Below, piece by piece: positions 45,594-55,195 of a stretch of DNA of 64,000 bases. Numbering within the stretch: position 1 is the first letter of the stretch; each line of letters opens with the position of its first letter. Location: positions 1 to 64,000 of the forward strand of contig JANQLV010000079.1 in NCBI GenBank assembly GCA_028280415.1, given 5' to 3'. The notes under the pieces were generated by a model. The model ran no database searches and was not told where the DNA came from. It saw nothing but the letters and a program-made list of their open reading frames with translations. Origin of the DNA: Saprospiraceae bacterium. GTDB taxonomy: Bacteria; Bacteroidota; Bacteroidia; Chitinophagales; Saprospiraceae. A program made the translations under genes and the position numbers.

Positions 45594-45628
45594 CACTGGT
45601 CAAACGGCGCAAGTCGTTTGCACCAGTG
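45594..45628. repeat. long hairpin in the gap before the PDZ gene
   Basis: CACTGGTCAAACG faces CGTTTGCACCAGTG with one bulged base and an 8-base loop, followed by TTTTTACC. It can serve as a plus-strand terminator for the decayed small gene. The surrounding gap (44684-45724) is otherwise gene-free. Confidence 0.6.
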
Positions 45629-45673
45629 TTTTTACCTTCATTTAGTTCCTATACGACAACTCCAAGAATAAAA

Positions 45674-45702
45674 AAGGCCTTCGAAAAATATTCGAAGGCC
45701 TT
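45674..45702 (-). terminator. intrinsic terminator of the PDZ gene
   Basis: AAGGCCTTCGAA and TTCGAAGGCCTT form a perfect 12-bp stem with a 5-base loop. On the minus strand a run of T follows, 22 bases after the stop of the PDZ gene. Confidence 0.85.
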
Positions 45703-45724
45703 CATTTATACTAAACTTATTAAA

Positions 45725-47326
45725 TTATTGCAAGATTATTTTTTCGGTAAAGATTCGGTTACCCTGTCTGATACTAAGCAGTAAAGTACCCTTGGCAGCT
45801 CTGCTGATATCTATTACTTTACTGTATGAACCGTCAAAATCAACAACTTCCTCCTGATAAATCTGTCTTCCGCTTATGTCCGTGATTAGAATATCTGTTG
45901 ATCCCGGAGCTGCAGAAAACTGTAGTGTAAACTTACTGTCAGTTGGATTCGGGAAAATATCAATCTCTTCCAAATCCAGGATATTATTAGATGGTTTACT
46001 GTCCTCTGTTCTTGAATCAGCACCCTCTTCTTCAACTACTGTCTCTTTTACAGGTTCTGTTTCTATATTTTTCTTACGTTTTTTGACAATTATTTTATAT
46101 GGATTTTCTCCCTGGATTTCAATTTCTTCAACTTTAATCACTTGTCTTTCCATCTCATCTTCTTCCCAATCGACATCAAGCTCTTTCGCTACTTCCTTAA
46201 TGACGAAGCCATTATTACAAGCTTTTAAAGTTGCTTCAGCCTGCATACTTTGTCCATCCCGCAGATAATCAACCATTACCACGCCTCCCGTTTCATAATC
46301 TCCAACAATATCTAATACATCTTGAATACTTAGCACAGATTGCCCATTGATATTGGTGATAACATCATCCTTCAACAAGCCTGCATCTTCCGCCCCGCTG
46401 CCTGCTATTACGTCGATAATATTTACCCCTTTTGCTGATGTTCCTTCGACCACCTTTGTTTCTACACCGTTAATATTTTCAACATGTTTAGTTTGACCGA
46501 TCATTACGCCAAGGCAGGCCCGATTGGGAACATCTTTCGATTTGATGAAGTAGATATTTTCATCATTTAACCTTTCAATATTAAAATGAGACTCTTCCTC
46601 ATTGAGTATTTCTTCAATATCAGAAGGAATTAATTCCCCATTTTCCAATTCTATTTCTATGTCTTCAATTGCTCTTTCTTCCCAATCGATATCCGTTTCC
46701 CTTTCCAATTCTATTTCCTCAATTACGGGACTGGCACAAGCTTTTAAAACTGCTTCTACTTGTGTAGGCTGTCCATCCCGGAGATAAGCCACTGTCACCA
46801 CTCCGCCTTCATCAAAAGGTTTCAGGACATCCAGAACATCTTGAACAGAAGCTACCGATTGACCATTAATATTTGTAATGACATCTTCTGAAAGTAAGCC
46901 TGCATCTTCTGCACCACTATCATTTATTACATCTATAATGGCTACTCCAATCTCAGAATCACCTTCCATTTCTATTATTTCTTCTCCGTTTATATTTTCA
47001 ACGATCTTTTTTTGACCAATCCTTACACCAAGACAGGCGCGATTAGGTGTGTTTTTCACACTACCTATGAGGTAGTGATCACCATTAATTATCCGAGCTT
47101 TTCTTTTTAGTTGCCCCTTTTTTTTGACATTATACACTTCTACACCGTTAATATTTTCCTTAACGATTCGCTCAGTATTTACATTACCATTTTCATCAGT
47201 CGTTTTAGTGATGATAACTACTTTTTCTTTTTTTTCTGCGGGAGCTTCCTGTTGAGCCATAAGTGTACCTGTGCCAAGAATCAGCAGGAATGCTACAAAT
47301 TTGAGATTGGATAATATTTTTTTCAT
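45725..47326 (-). CDS. double-PDZ secreted protein with T9SS tail
   Basis: The 533-residue product has a signal peptide ending at MAQ. Two PDZ domains, clearly duplicates, lie at about 93-190 and 267-365 (ACLGVRIGQKKIVENINGEE against ACLGVMIGQTKHVENINGVE; each has DAGLL, DVITNINGQSV and LRDGQ). A charged linker and a Por_Secre_tail follow (IDIFPNPTDSKFTLQF, about 459-533). PDZ domains bind peptide ends; no protease domain is attached. It ends the DUF6624-BlaI-M56 gene run, 42 bases after the M56 gene, and may feed peptides to or sense damage for that M56 protein. Confidence 0.86.
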   Translation of the reverse strand: MKKILSNLKFVAFLLILGTGTLMAQQEAPAEKKEKVVIITKTTDENGNVNTERIVKENINGVEVYNVKKKGQLKRKARIINGDHYLIGSVKNTPNRACLGVRIGQKKIVENINGEEIIEMEGDSEIGVAIIDVINDSGAEDAGLLSEDVITNINGQSVASVQDVLDVLKPFDEGGVVTVAYLRDGQPTQVEAVLKACASPVIEEIELERETDIDWEERAIEDIEIELENGELIPSDIEEILNEEESHFNIERLNDENIYFIKSKDVPNRACLGVMIGQTKHVENINGVETKVVEGTSAKGVNIIDVIAGSGAEDAGLLKDDVITNINGQSVLSIQDVLDIVGDYETGGVVMVDYLRDGQSMQAEATLKACNNGFVIKEVAKELDVDWEEDEMERQVIKVEEIEIQGENPYKIIVKKRKKNIETEPVKETVVEEEGADSRTEDSKPSNNILDLEEIDIFPNPTDSKFTLQFSAAPGSTDILITDISGRQIYQEEVVDFDGSYSKVIDISRAAKGTLLLSIRQGNRIFTEKIILQ

Positions 47327-47368
47327 TTCTTAAAATTGATATTTGTAAAAATCTGGATTAACGTTCAA

Positions 47369-49669
47369 TTAGTTAGGGCTGCTTGTGCTCATTTGAAATT
47401 TTGATTTTCCTTTCAATTCATTGCCTGAAAGTTCTTTATAAAGCTTTAAGTACTTTTCCAGCAGTGCTTTGGATTGTTTCTCTTTATTAACTTTTAATTT
47501 TGATTCACTTAGCGAAAAGCTAAAATTATCCGAATCCTCAATCAAGCCATCTTTTTTCAACTCAGAAATTATTCTTTGAGTTAGCCTATCACTTCGAAGA
47601 ACTTCATAGCGTCGTTTCAGTTCTTCTTCTTTTCCTGTCTGGTAGAGTTTATATCTTTTGGCTAATAGCTCTTTATTCCTCCTGATTTGTCTATCTTCCC
47701 GAAGGGCTTTAGTTTCAGCTCTGAGTTTATTCTGGTTTCTTTCAAATGCTACCTGTCTTTCAGCCAGTTCTCTTTTAAGAAGGGCCAGTTCTTTTTTCTG
47801 TAGTTCTGTCAACTGGGACCGCTCCTGATGCATTTCCGTTATCCGGTCAATTAATGCCTCATTATAATATCTCTTATAAATCTTCGCCAATTCCTCGGGC
47901 ATTGTATCCGAATCAGAAAAATAAAATCCCGGTTTTCTATAGGTTTTTAATTCCTGCAATCTATCCTCCCTGGCTTTTTCAAACCAATCTATTTGATTAT
48001 CTCTAAACTTTTCATGAAAATCAAATGTGACAGAGTCCGCCTGAATTCTTGCCTCATTAAAAACCCGAAACGGTTCTTTAAAATGGTAGATATAATTATC
48101 CGCGAGTAAGGCTGTATCTCCATTTTCAAGTACTTCTCCCTCAACAAGAAATAAATCATTCGCATCATCTACAATAATTTCAACTGGCTCGTTATTACCT
48201 ACACCTTCTACAACAATCACCATTTTACCATCTTCATCAGTGCTTCGCGTAACGGAGCTTTGCTTTGATAAAAAGCCTGGAAACCTTGCATTTGATCGAC
48301 CAATAACAAGCGGATGTTGTGATCCGATGTTTTCAATTCTGGGCCAATGGATTTCTTCCTCTTCTACCTGCTCAACTATTACTTTTCCTTCCAGCTCAAA
48401 AGAGTTGTAAGCATCCAATTCTTCTTTCGGAATACGTTTACCGTCCAGTTCTGCTTCGATTACATTCCCTTTTTTCTGTTTGAGTTTAAGAACATTTCCT
48501 TCCAGCACTTTCCGCTCCTCCGGAACAGAATCCATGACAACCATTACTTCGAAAAATTCTTTCTCCACTTCATGTTCCAGGTAGGCATTTTCCAGTTCTA
48601 TTTCTGTTTCAAAGTCAGACTGTTGCGCTAAGTCCTGTTGGGATTTACCTGCACTAACGGACATAAACAGAACCGCGATCAGTAAAAAGCAGGTTGCCGT
48701 CAGTCGTTCGATAATATTCGAACGGTTTTGAGGCTGGTTCAATATTCTTTTAATCCTGTTCAGTAGTTGATTCCGTTGCCCGGAAAAAGGCATGGCAAAG
48801 CCGGGAGTATAAGCCTTCAGTTCCTGTAGCCGAACTAGTGCTTTGGCATAATCCAGAGAATTTCCACTTACCCGAATTGCAATATCATCACAGCAATTTT
48901 CACGTTCCAATCGGATATTACCGGATATCCACCAAACTGCAGGATGATAATAGAAGAATACCTCGATAAATGACATGATGATATTTAATAGAAAGTCATT
49001 TCGAAAGACATGCGCTAATTCATGAGCAATTACCGCTTCAATTTCTTTTTCATCCAATTGATTAACCGCGCCAATCGGCATAAGGATAATCGGTTTGAAA
49101 TAACCAATAACCATTGGTACTTTTACAGAAGCAGATTCCAGAATGCCAACCATTTTTTTGGTAGGGATTTTTGCCGCTATATTCTGAACTTTCTTTTGCC
49201 AGTAAGGTGATAAGGGAGCAACGCGGTGATGTTTGAGCCTTTGCACGTACACTAATCCTCCCAGCAAGCGAAGAACAAAAAAGGCAACCCCTACTAACCA
49301 AAGCAGGACAATCAGGGGTAAATGTTCATTAAAATAATCTATGCAGGACTGGGTGACACCTTGTAAGAGACCAGTATCTGCGGCAGTAGCAGCATGTAAC
49401 TCGGGGACTACCATATTTACCAGATGGTGATCTGAAGCCGTAGCTGCAGTATCAAGATACCATATAAAGGTACATACCGCACTGATGAAGACGAGGAACA
49501 ATGAAAAAGTCGCTACCTCATAACGAAGTCTGGAGGATTTTTTTCTGAAAACTTGTAATGTTATAGCCATCAAAACTGCAATTAGAAATCCTTGCCAGAG
49601 AGAGTGCATCACTGTCCAGCCCAACGCATAGATTAAATCTTCTGATATAAATTGTTGTATGACATCCAT
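47369..49669 (-). CDS. BlaR1-like M56 membrane metalloprotease
   Basis: The 766-residue product has four membrane helices in its first about 330 residues, with the zinc motif H216-ELAH-220 and a later ENCCDD segment (about 262-267) that supplies the third ligand. This is the core of BlaR1/MecR1 sensors. The last about 430 residues, beyond a helix near 325-345, form a long charged region rich in Glu, Lys and Leu (about 600-735 coiled coil). No penicillin-binding sensor domain is present, so the signal is unlikely to be a beta-lactam. A BlaI gene lies directly upstream with 108 bases between. The protease should be triggered from the periplasm and lead to loss of BlaI. Confidence 0.88.
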   Translation of the reverse strand: MDVIQQFISEDLIYALGWTVMHSLWQGFLIAVLMAITLQVFRKKSSRLRYEVATFSLFLVFISAVCTFIWYLDTAATASDHHLVNMVVPELHAATAADTGLLQGVTQSCIDYFNEHLPLIVLLWLVGVAFFVLRLLGGLVYVQRLKHHRVAPLSPYWQKKVQNIAAKIPTKKMVGILESASVKVPMVIGYFKPIILMPIGAVNQLDEKEIEAVIAHELAHVFRNDFLLNIIMSFIEVFFYYHPAVWWISGNIRLERENCCDDIAIRVSGNSLDYAKALVRLQELKAYTPGFAMPFSGQRNQLLNRIKRILNQPQNRSNIIERLTATCFLLIAVLFMSVSAGKSQQDLAQQSDFETEIELENAYLEHEVEKEFFEVMVVMDSVPEERKVLEGNVLKLKQKKGNVIEAELDGKRIPKEELDAYNSFELEGKVIVEQVEEEEIHWPRIENIGSQHPLVIGRSNARFPGFLSKQSSVTRSTDEDGKMVIVVEGVGNNEPVEIIVDDANDLFLVEGEVLENGDTALLADNYIYHFKEPFRVFNEARIQADSVTFDFHEKFRDNQIDWFEKAREDRLQELKTYRKPGFYFSDSDTMPEELAKIYKRYYNEALIDRITEMHQERSQLTELQKKELALLKRELAERQVAFERNQNKLRAETKALREDRQIRRNKELLAKRYKLYQTGKEEELKRRYEVLRSDRLTQRIISELKKDGLIEDSDNFSFSLSESKLKVNKEKQSKALLEKYLKLYKELSGNELKGKSKFQMSTSSPN

Positions 49670-49777
49670 GATATAATAGCTTTTTAATTGTCTATTTTAA
49701 ATTCCTGAAAAATTGAATTTTAAACGATGTTGAATCATTATATATATATTATGCATCCAATCCTCAAGCATTAATTA

Positions 49778-50164
49778 TTAAGATTTTTTCTCGATCCGAT
49801 CGATCAATGCTTTAATCTCTTTAAGTTCTTCATCCGAAGCCTTGTGATTGCCAAGCGCCTGCATCACCATTTTCATCGCAGAGCCTCGAAAAGTAGCATC
49901 CACAAATTTTTGAAGCAACCGTTTCTGAGTGTCCTCTTCGCTAATCGCCGCAGCATAGATATGAGTACGACTCTCTGTATTCCGGTTTACCAGACCTTTA
50001 TCCGCCATGATTTGCATGATTTTTAAAGTGGTGGTATAGCCTACTTCACGTTGTTCATTGAGTTTATCATTGACCTGCCGGACAGAAGCGGGACCATTTT
50101 CCCAGAGAATTTGTAGAATTTCCAATTCCCCTTCCGTAGGTTTCAATTTATTGTCATCACTCAT
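49778..50164 (-). CDS. BlaI/MecI-family transcriptional repressor
   Basis: The 128-residue product is a winged helix: LKPTEGELEILQILWENGPA, SVRQVNDKLNE, and the wing GYTTTLKIMQIMADKGLV, with a dimerisation end (about 80-125). The family represses its own operon and is cleaved through BlaR1-type proteases, here the M56 gene downstream. The likely operator is the array of three TACGAA-N4-TTCGTA palindromes at 51170-51242, in front of the DUF6624 gene that begins the same gene run; binding is inferred. Confidence 0.9.
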   Translation of the reverse strand: MSDDNKLKPTEGELEILQILWENGPASVRQVNDKLNEQREVGYTTTLKIMQIMADKGLVNRNTESRTHIYAAAISEEDTQKRLLQKFVDATFRGSAMKMVMQALGNHKASDEELKEIKALIDRIEKKS

Positions 50165-50241
50165 TTTGAAATGATTTTCTGATTAATAATTTGTTATGCC
50201 TGACTTTTTTAATCAAGGTCAACATAACTTTGCATTTATGT

Positions 50242-51141
50242 TTATTCGAGTTCGTATTTATTAATTAGGGCTTTTCGAGTCTGTTCATCAGCCAGTCTGA
50301 ATCCAAAGCCTTGCTGGCTGCCGAAAATCTGGTAACCATATTCCAAGCCATAGTATCTATCTATCAACATTTTCAAAGGGCCTGCTTCTATCTCATTATC
50401 CAAATAAGCTTTATGTACAACCGGGAGGTACATTTCCATCATCATCACATTTGAGTGCTGAATAACTGACCACATCACATTTTCGTATTTTTTTCCTACC
50501 AGGCTTCTTCCAAGGTATGAGCCGTATACCTGAAATAAGGAGTCAATCAGCTGCTGATTCTTTTGGTCTATTGCTTTTTGTTTTAGTTGATACTGATCCC
50601 AATTTTGTTCCCGGTAGATTTCGTCCTCTTGCTTAATTTTATCCATTAATTTTACAAGATTCTTGTCCAGATTTTTACGCTTACAATACTCCGCAAGGTC
50701 AAAAGTTGTTTTAGCCGGTATTCCCTTTTTACAGGCTTGAAGTTGTTTATTATAGTTTTGGCGAATGAGATCGTATTTGGGATTATTTTTAATCTTGTTT
50801 TCAAAAGCGATGAAATACTCACAGCTACCTTGGGCACTGGCAAACTTCTGATAAGCTAAAGCAATATTTTCCGGGCTCTCGTTTAAGGTTAAAAACGCAG
50901 ATAATACATTAAAATAGTCGGCCAGGTTGAAATTTTCAGGTTTCTGCTCTACGGCCTTTCTCGTTTCGGCCAATATCATAGCTGCATAATCGTATTCTTC
51001 CTTGGAAACATTTTTTTTCTGTACAGGCTTATAAGCAAGAATTCCCTGTTCAAAAGTATCAAAGCCAAAACTCATCTCGGTCTGCCCAAAACAATTTGAA
51101 CCCAGGTTAATGCAAATAATATAAAGAAGTGTATGTTTCAT
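50242..51141 (-). CDS. DUF6624 secreted protein
   Basis: The 299-residue product has a signal peptide ending at CFG. The C-terminal half has the conserved pattern of DUF6624 proteins: GRSLVGKKYENVMWSVIQHS, MEMYLPVVHKA, and PLKMLIDRYYGLEYGYQIFG. The N-terminal half is helical. It has no known function. It starts the run of four co-directional genes ending with the PDZ protein, and its promoter region holds three palindromic operators. Confidence 0.78.
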   Translation of the reverse strand: MKHTLLYIICINLGSNCFGQTEMSFGFDTFEQGILAYKPVQKKNVSKEEYDYAAMILAETRKAVEQKPENFNLADYFNVLSAFLTLNESPENIALAYQKFASAQGSCEYFIAFENKIKNNPKYDLIRQNYNKQLQACKKGIPAKTTFDLAEYCKRKNLDKNLVKLMDKIKQEDEIYREQNWDQYQLKQKAIDQKNQQLIDSLFQVYGSYLGRSLVGKKYENVMWSVIQHSNVMMMEMYLPVVHKAYLDNEIEAGPLKMLIDRYYGLEYGYQIFGSQQGFGFRLADEQTRKALINKYELE

Positions 51142-51160
51142 TTAATTTTTTATAGGATAT

Positions 51161-51191
51161 CAAAGCTTATACGAACAACTTCGTACTACAA
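51161..51191 (-). promoter_or_regulatory. candidate promoter of the DUF6624-BlaI-M56-PDZ run
   Basis: On the minus strand TTG (51189-51191) and TAAGCTTTG (51161-51169, close to TAnnTTTG with one extra base) are spaced by 19 bases, as in Bacteroidota -33/-7 promoters. The first palindrome lies exactly between them. Confidence 0.5.
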
Positions 51192-51242
51192 TATTATACG
51201 AAAGGATTCGTAAATCAAAATTTAACTACGATAAATTTCGTA
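51170..51242. promoter_or_regulatory. three-copy palindromic operator array
   Basis: TACGAACAACTTCGTA (51170-51185), TACGAAAGGATTCGTA (51197-51212) and TACGATAAATTTCGTA (51227-51242) share the pattern TACGAA-N4-TTCGTA, with one mismatch in the third. Their starts are 27 and 30 bases apart, about three helical turns, so bound dimers would sit on nearly the same DNA face. It may bind the BlaI protein encoded by the same gene run, and may also affect the divergent lipoprotein gene at 51412. Confidence 0.75.
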
Positions 51243-51411
51243 CTTAAGAAAATTTTAACATTTTTTAACAGGCTTGAAACTTATTAAAGGGCATTAGACG
51301 TTACTAAAAACGAGTAATTTTTTAAGGCCCGGTAATACATTATATACTTGAAAATTAAACCTGGGATTTTTCTCACTGTCTTTCTGTAACTTGCGAAAAA
51401 TTAAATCAACG

Positions 51412-52425
51412 ATGAGCCTCGGATATAAGATCACTTTTTTATTTACGCTTTGTTTATTCTTTGCCTGTGAAGAGCCTGGTACAAATACTAGTGATACCGG
51501 TAATAATATTAGCGCTCCCGCTTCAAATCAGGGTACGGATGCCCTTCAAGAGAGTCCAACTGAAAGTTCTCAAGTGGATACGCCTTCCTCTGTGCCGGAA
51601 CCGAAGGATTGTGCAGTAGCCGATATTCATCACAAAAAGAACATTTTCCTGGCAAAAGATGTAGCACAGCAAATTTGCATTGTTGCCAACCAAAGTACAC
51701 ATGATAAAGAGCTGGGAGATAGTCACCGTATTCTCCGCATTGTCGATACAAAAGACTGTTTAACGATTTTCGAAAAAACACTTCCTGTCGACAGAAGTCC
51801 CGATTTCCCTTATTATCTAATTCCACAAACTTACGAGCCAAAAAATGGTATTATTGCTATTCAGGGTTATAGTAGTGCCTATTATTATAATGTAAAAAAT
51901 GAGAAGCTTACCGGCCCGATCGAACCAAAATTTCTGAACGAGAGAGATGCTGTAGATCCACAATCCGGAATGGTTAAAGGACTAAAGGTTTGGGAACATT
52001 ATCTTATGGGACACTGTGTTGATTATGGCAATTTTGCTTTTGATATTGCCGATCCGAATAATCCAAAACCAGTACTTCCCGTAGCAGAATACAAAATTCC
52101 GAAAACAGAAGAATACAATTACCTCTTTCTCCTGGAAACCAAAAATGGTTTTTATCAGGCGATTTTACCAACAACCGATATTGATGCCGGAGGAAATATG
52201 TTCGATCTGGATAGAATGTTTCGACAAGCACTTAAAATAAACAACAAGGTAGCCCGGAACGTGCAAAACAACCGCTACATAATACTCAATGACAATTCTG
52301 ATCCTAATCAGGCCCGAAAAGTAGTCATCGATATGTTTTCAAAAAAACAAGTTGACCTTCCCGATAATGTCGCGCTACTTAAAGCCGGGGAAGTTTTAAA
52401 CTGGTTAAGTGTTAATAATCAGTAG
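51412..52425 (+). CDS. lipoprotein, 337 aa, function unknown
   Basis: From ATG 51412 the product has a lipoprotein signal (lipobox FFAC) and a Ser/Thr/Asn-rich linker of about 50 residues. A soluble domain of about 260 residues follows with beta-propeller-like strands (KNIFLAKDVAQQICIVANQS, RILRIVDTKDCLTIFEKT, YNYLFLLETKNGFYQAIL). The TTG 21 bases upstream is less likely. No family was recognised. It is divergent from the DUF6624 gene across the operator array and ends 1 base before the facing TPR gene. Confidence 0.75.
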   Translation: MSLGYKITFLFTLCLFFACEEPGTNTSDTGNNISAPASNQGTDALQESPTESSQVDTPSSVPEPKDCAVADIHHKKNIFLAKDVAQQICIVANQSTHDKELGDSHRILRIVDTKDCLTIFEKTLPVDRSPDFPYYLIPQTYEPKNGIIAIQGYSSAYYYNVKNEKLTGPIEPKFLNERDAVDPQSGMVKGLKVWEHYLMGHCVDYGNFAFDIADPNNPKPVLPVAEYKIPKTEEYNYLFLLETKNGFYQAILPTTDIDAGGNMFDLDRMFRQALKINNKVARNVQNNRYIILNDNSDPNQARKVVIDMFSKKQVDLPDNVALLKAGEVLNWLSVNNQ

Positions 52426-52426
52426 T

Positions 52427-53401
52427 TCAATTTGATTCAAGAGATTCGAGCAGAGCATTAGCTTCTTTAAAACCGGGTTTTAATTCCAGTGCATTCTGGA
52501 GTGCAAGCAAAGTTGCCGTTTTATTATCCCTGGCTTTTTCCAACATTGCCAGTCGATAGTAAGCCCAGTGTTTTTTGGGTAAGTCCGCACCTGTTGTCTG
52601 ATTAATATAAAAAATACAATAATCGATCCCCTGATCGATATTCATTTTTGAGATTGCGGCAATCTTGGCATATTGATAATGCCCTAGGTAATAATCGGGA
52701 TAGTTTTCAATGGAGCGGTCGCAATAGTAAAATGCTTTTTGATAGTCCTCTTTTTTAACATTAATATAAGATAGCCAGTAATAAGTGTTTTTAGTCCCTA
52801 ATTCGCTGTTCAATATTTCCAAATAAATTGCTTCCGCCTTATCGTATTCTTCTTCTTTAAAAAATATAGAAGCCTGTAATTTTAAACCGGCTGCTTTATC
52901 ATATCTTTCAATTTCGCTGGCTTGATCTTTTGCTTTACGGATACTCCCTCCGGCAATCAAGGGTGCATTAAGATAGTAATTCGCCAGCCTGATCCGGGCA
53001 TCCGTATGTTGAGGGTTCAATTCAATCGCTTTGAGCAAAGATGTTTTTGCCTTATCGGCATATTTTCCTTTTTTAAAAAAATTGTCAATATGATTCAGTT
53101 GTTCAATACTTGCGCTCCCTTTCCAATAATAATAATCCGCCTGATTTTCATCCATCACAATGCTTTGTTCAAACTGGAGTATAGCTTTATCAAAAAGTTT
53201 TTCCTCATAAAATGCTTTTCCAAGCAAAAAATAAAACCGGGCATATTGATCAAGTTCATCCCGATTGTTATTGAGCAAATCGATTGAAGCCCGGACTTCC
53301 TTTTCCCCGAGTAATTTTTCCGCCTGATCGAGAATAGTATTTTGAGCGAAAAGCATCTGGCTCAAAAATGAAGAAAACAAAAAAATGATATATACTTTCA
53401 T
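52427..53401 (-). CDS. TPR-repeat secreted protein, 324 aa
   Basis: A signal peptide ends at FAQ. The rest is a stack of TPR helices, for example YFLLGKAFYEEKLFDKAILQ, DYYYWKGSASIEQLNHIDNF and YYLGHYQYAKIAAISKMNID. Its start is 4 bases after the stop of the CocE/NonD hydrolase gene on the same strand, so the two are co-transcribed and possibly coupled in translation. TPR domains hold partner proteins; the hydrolase next door is a candidate partner. Confidence 0.8.
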   Translation of the reverse strand: MKVYIIFLFSSFLSQMLFAQNTILDQAEKLLGEKEVRASIDLLNNNRDELDQYARFYFLLGKAFYEEKLFDKAILQFEQSIVMDENQADYYYWKGSASIEQLNHIDNFFKKGKYADKAKTSLLKAIELNPQHTDARIRLANYYLNAPLIAGGSIRKAKDQASEIERYDKAAGLKLQASIFFKEEEYDKAEAIYLEILNSELGTKNTYYWLSYINVKKEDYQKAFYYCDRSIENYPDYYLGHYQYAKIAAISKMNIDQGIDYCIFYINQTTGADLPKKHWAYYRLAMLEKARDNKTATLLALQNALELKPGFKEANALLESLESN

Positions 53402-53405
53402 AAGA

Positions 53406-55064
53406 CTACTTTTTTAAAAATGGAATGATGATTTTCGAAGGATACTTTTTCGAGCAATAGATCAACTGACGAACCGGCACAAAAGTTATAGCCTCCATCG
53501 GATCAATCCCAGTATTGGGATTACGATTGAATTTCGGATAATTGCTGCTGCTAATCTGTACTCGCAGACTTTGTCCCGGAGCAATGCGAAAAGCTGTATC
53601 CCCCAGATCAATACTCACCTCAAACACTCCCTCTCCACATCGAGCAGTTTCCACTCTGGTTATCCCGTCTACAATATTTAAAGATTGGTTCAATGAATCG
53701 ACTAATGTCAATTTAGCGGTGAAATCCGTTCCTTTTCCTTCTGTTTGCACATACAAGCTGGCGGTAATATTCCCCGCAACGATACCTTCTTCGGAAAAAG
53801 GAGAAGTAGTATAGGTTAGCACATCTTCACGTGCCTCTATTGAGCTTTGATTTTTTATCCCCAGGACTTCTGTAAACAGATAAAAGTTAGCTCCCCCGTA
53901 AGTTGGGACTGCATCAAGCGGATTATAAATAAAACTATTCCGGGCATTTATTTCATCACTCTTTGTAGGACTCAAATGATGTTCCGGGCTCAGATAATAC
54001 GCCCGAGGCTCAGAACTGGGTGGCCATTGTTTTCCCTCTAGCCATTTATTTTGAAAAAGCACATAATAATTTACTCCCTGATAATTAATTTCCAGTTCAT
54101 CTCCTTTGAGCGTATGGTTAAACCAATGCGTTGTCAGATCGAGAAAACCCGCAATATCCAGATAAGCATTTTCAGAAATTTGATGCTCTCCGATCCAATT
54201 GGTCTCTGCATATATCTGATTATGAAACCAGGGGCCTATCAATAAATATTGTCTGTTTTGCCCAGCAGCTCTTATCTTTTTATAAGCTTCAAGTGTCGCC
54301 TGTACTGTAAAGTCATACCATCCGTTAACATGAAAAATCGGCACTTCGACAGCTTCATAGGTAAAGGGGGAATCCAGTCGATCCAGATCAATCTCCGTTC
54401 CGTCTTCTGTTAGGAACATGGTCCCCCGTCCCGGAATTGCCTCGATGAGTGGTGTATGTGCATATATTTCCTCCAGGTCAGCACCTTCTTCAACAAGTTC
54501 AGAGCTTTGCCCTTCTGAAAGGAGCCAGGGAATAATTAACATTTGATGCATAGCACCACCGGGATTATTGACGGTTTGACCGTCTATCCAGCCAGATAAG
54601 TTAAAAATACCTTTTAAAGCCGGATGCCCGGAATCTGCTAAAATCAGGGCACAGTAACTGATATAAGATGAACCCCAAAGGCCAATATTACCATCACACC
54701 AGGGTTGTTCACTCAGCCAATTCAATGTGAAATTGCCATCCGCTTTTTCGTTAATAAAAGGAATAAACTGGCCCCGGGATCTGTTTTTCCCTCGTACATC
54801 CTGTACCATAACGGCAAAGCCATTGCGTACAAAATGTTCCGCAAACATAATCATCCCTTCTTTCTGATAAGGCGTTCGAATAAGAATTACCGGAAAAGAT
54901 TCCGCTTCTGTTTCAGGCAGATAAAGATCATGTACCAACTGAATGCTATCCGGAAGAAAGATGTATTGATTCTTATGCAGTTGAAATGGCACATTTTGCG
55001 TACCAGTCAGGTTTATTATAGAAAGCATCAGTAATAGAATTACAAAATTCTTTTTCCAAAACAT
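53406..55064 (-). CDS. CocE/NonD-family hydrolase (S15 peptidase type)
   Basis: The 552-residue product has a signal peptide ending near residue 22. Residues about 30-320 form an alpha/beta hydrolase: VRGKNRSRGQF, the nucleophile motif G131-SSY-134 with Ser133, and a later FHVNGWYDF with the Asp of the triad. A PepX_C jelly-roll end follows (about 330-550: FTAKLTLVDSLNQSLNIVDG, APGQSLRVQISSSNYPKFNR). Relatives cut X-Pro dipeptides, cocaine esters or glutaryl amides. The natural substrate here is not clear; a secreted peptidase or esterase is the safe statement. Confidence 0.85.
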   Translation of the reverse strand: MFWKKNFVILLLMLSIINLTGTQNVPFQLHKNQYIFLPDSIQLVHDLYLPETEAESFPVILIRTPYQKEGMIMFAEHFVRNGFAVMVQDVRGKNRSRGQFIPFINEKADGNFTLNWLSEQPWCDGNIGLWGSSYISYCALILADSGHPALKGIFNLSGWIDGQTVNNPGGAMHQMLIIPWLLSEGQSSELVEEGADLEEIYAHTPLIEAIPGRGTMFLTEDGTEIDLDRLDSPFTYEAVEVPIFHVNGWYDFTVQATLEAYKKIRAAGQNRQYLLIGPWFHNQIYAETNWIGEHQISENAYLDIAGFLDLTTHWFNHTLKGDELEINYQGVNYYVLFQNKWLEGKQWPPSSEPRAYYLSPEHHLSPTKSDEINARNSFIYNPLDAVPTYGGANFYLFTEVLGIKNQSSIEAREDVLTYTTSPFSEEGIVAGNITASLYVQTEGKGTDFTAKLTLVDSLNQSLNIVDGITRVETARCGEGVFEVSIDLGDTAFRIAPGQSLRVQISSSNYPKFNRNPNTGIDPMEAITFVPVRQLIYCSKKYPSKIIIPFLKK

Positions 55065-55195
55065 ACTTCATTTTTGGATACAAGGTATAAGCTTGCCAGA
55101 AGTGGGAAAAATATATGTGGTGAATAGAATTGTTTTGTGGTAAAAATCCGGATATTCGGGCGAATGACAAGCTTCCTACCATCTACCCCAGACTG

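Noticed and set aside
46230-46870. Repeated DNA within the PDZ gene as a mobile or tandem repeat
   Set aside because: The likeness is at protein level, from duplicated PDZ domains; the DNA copies have diverged.
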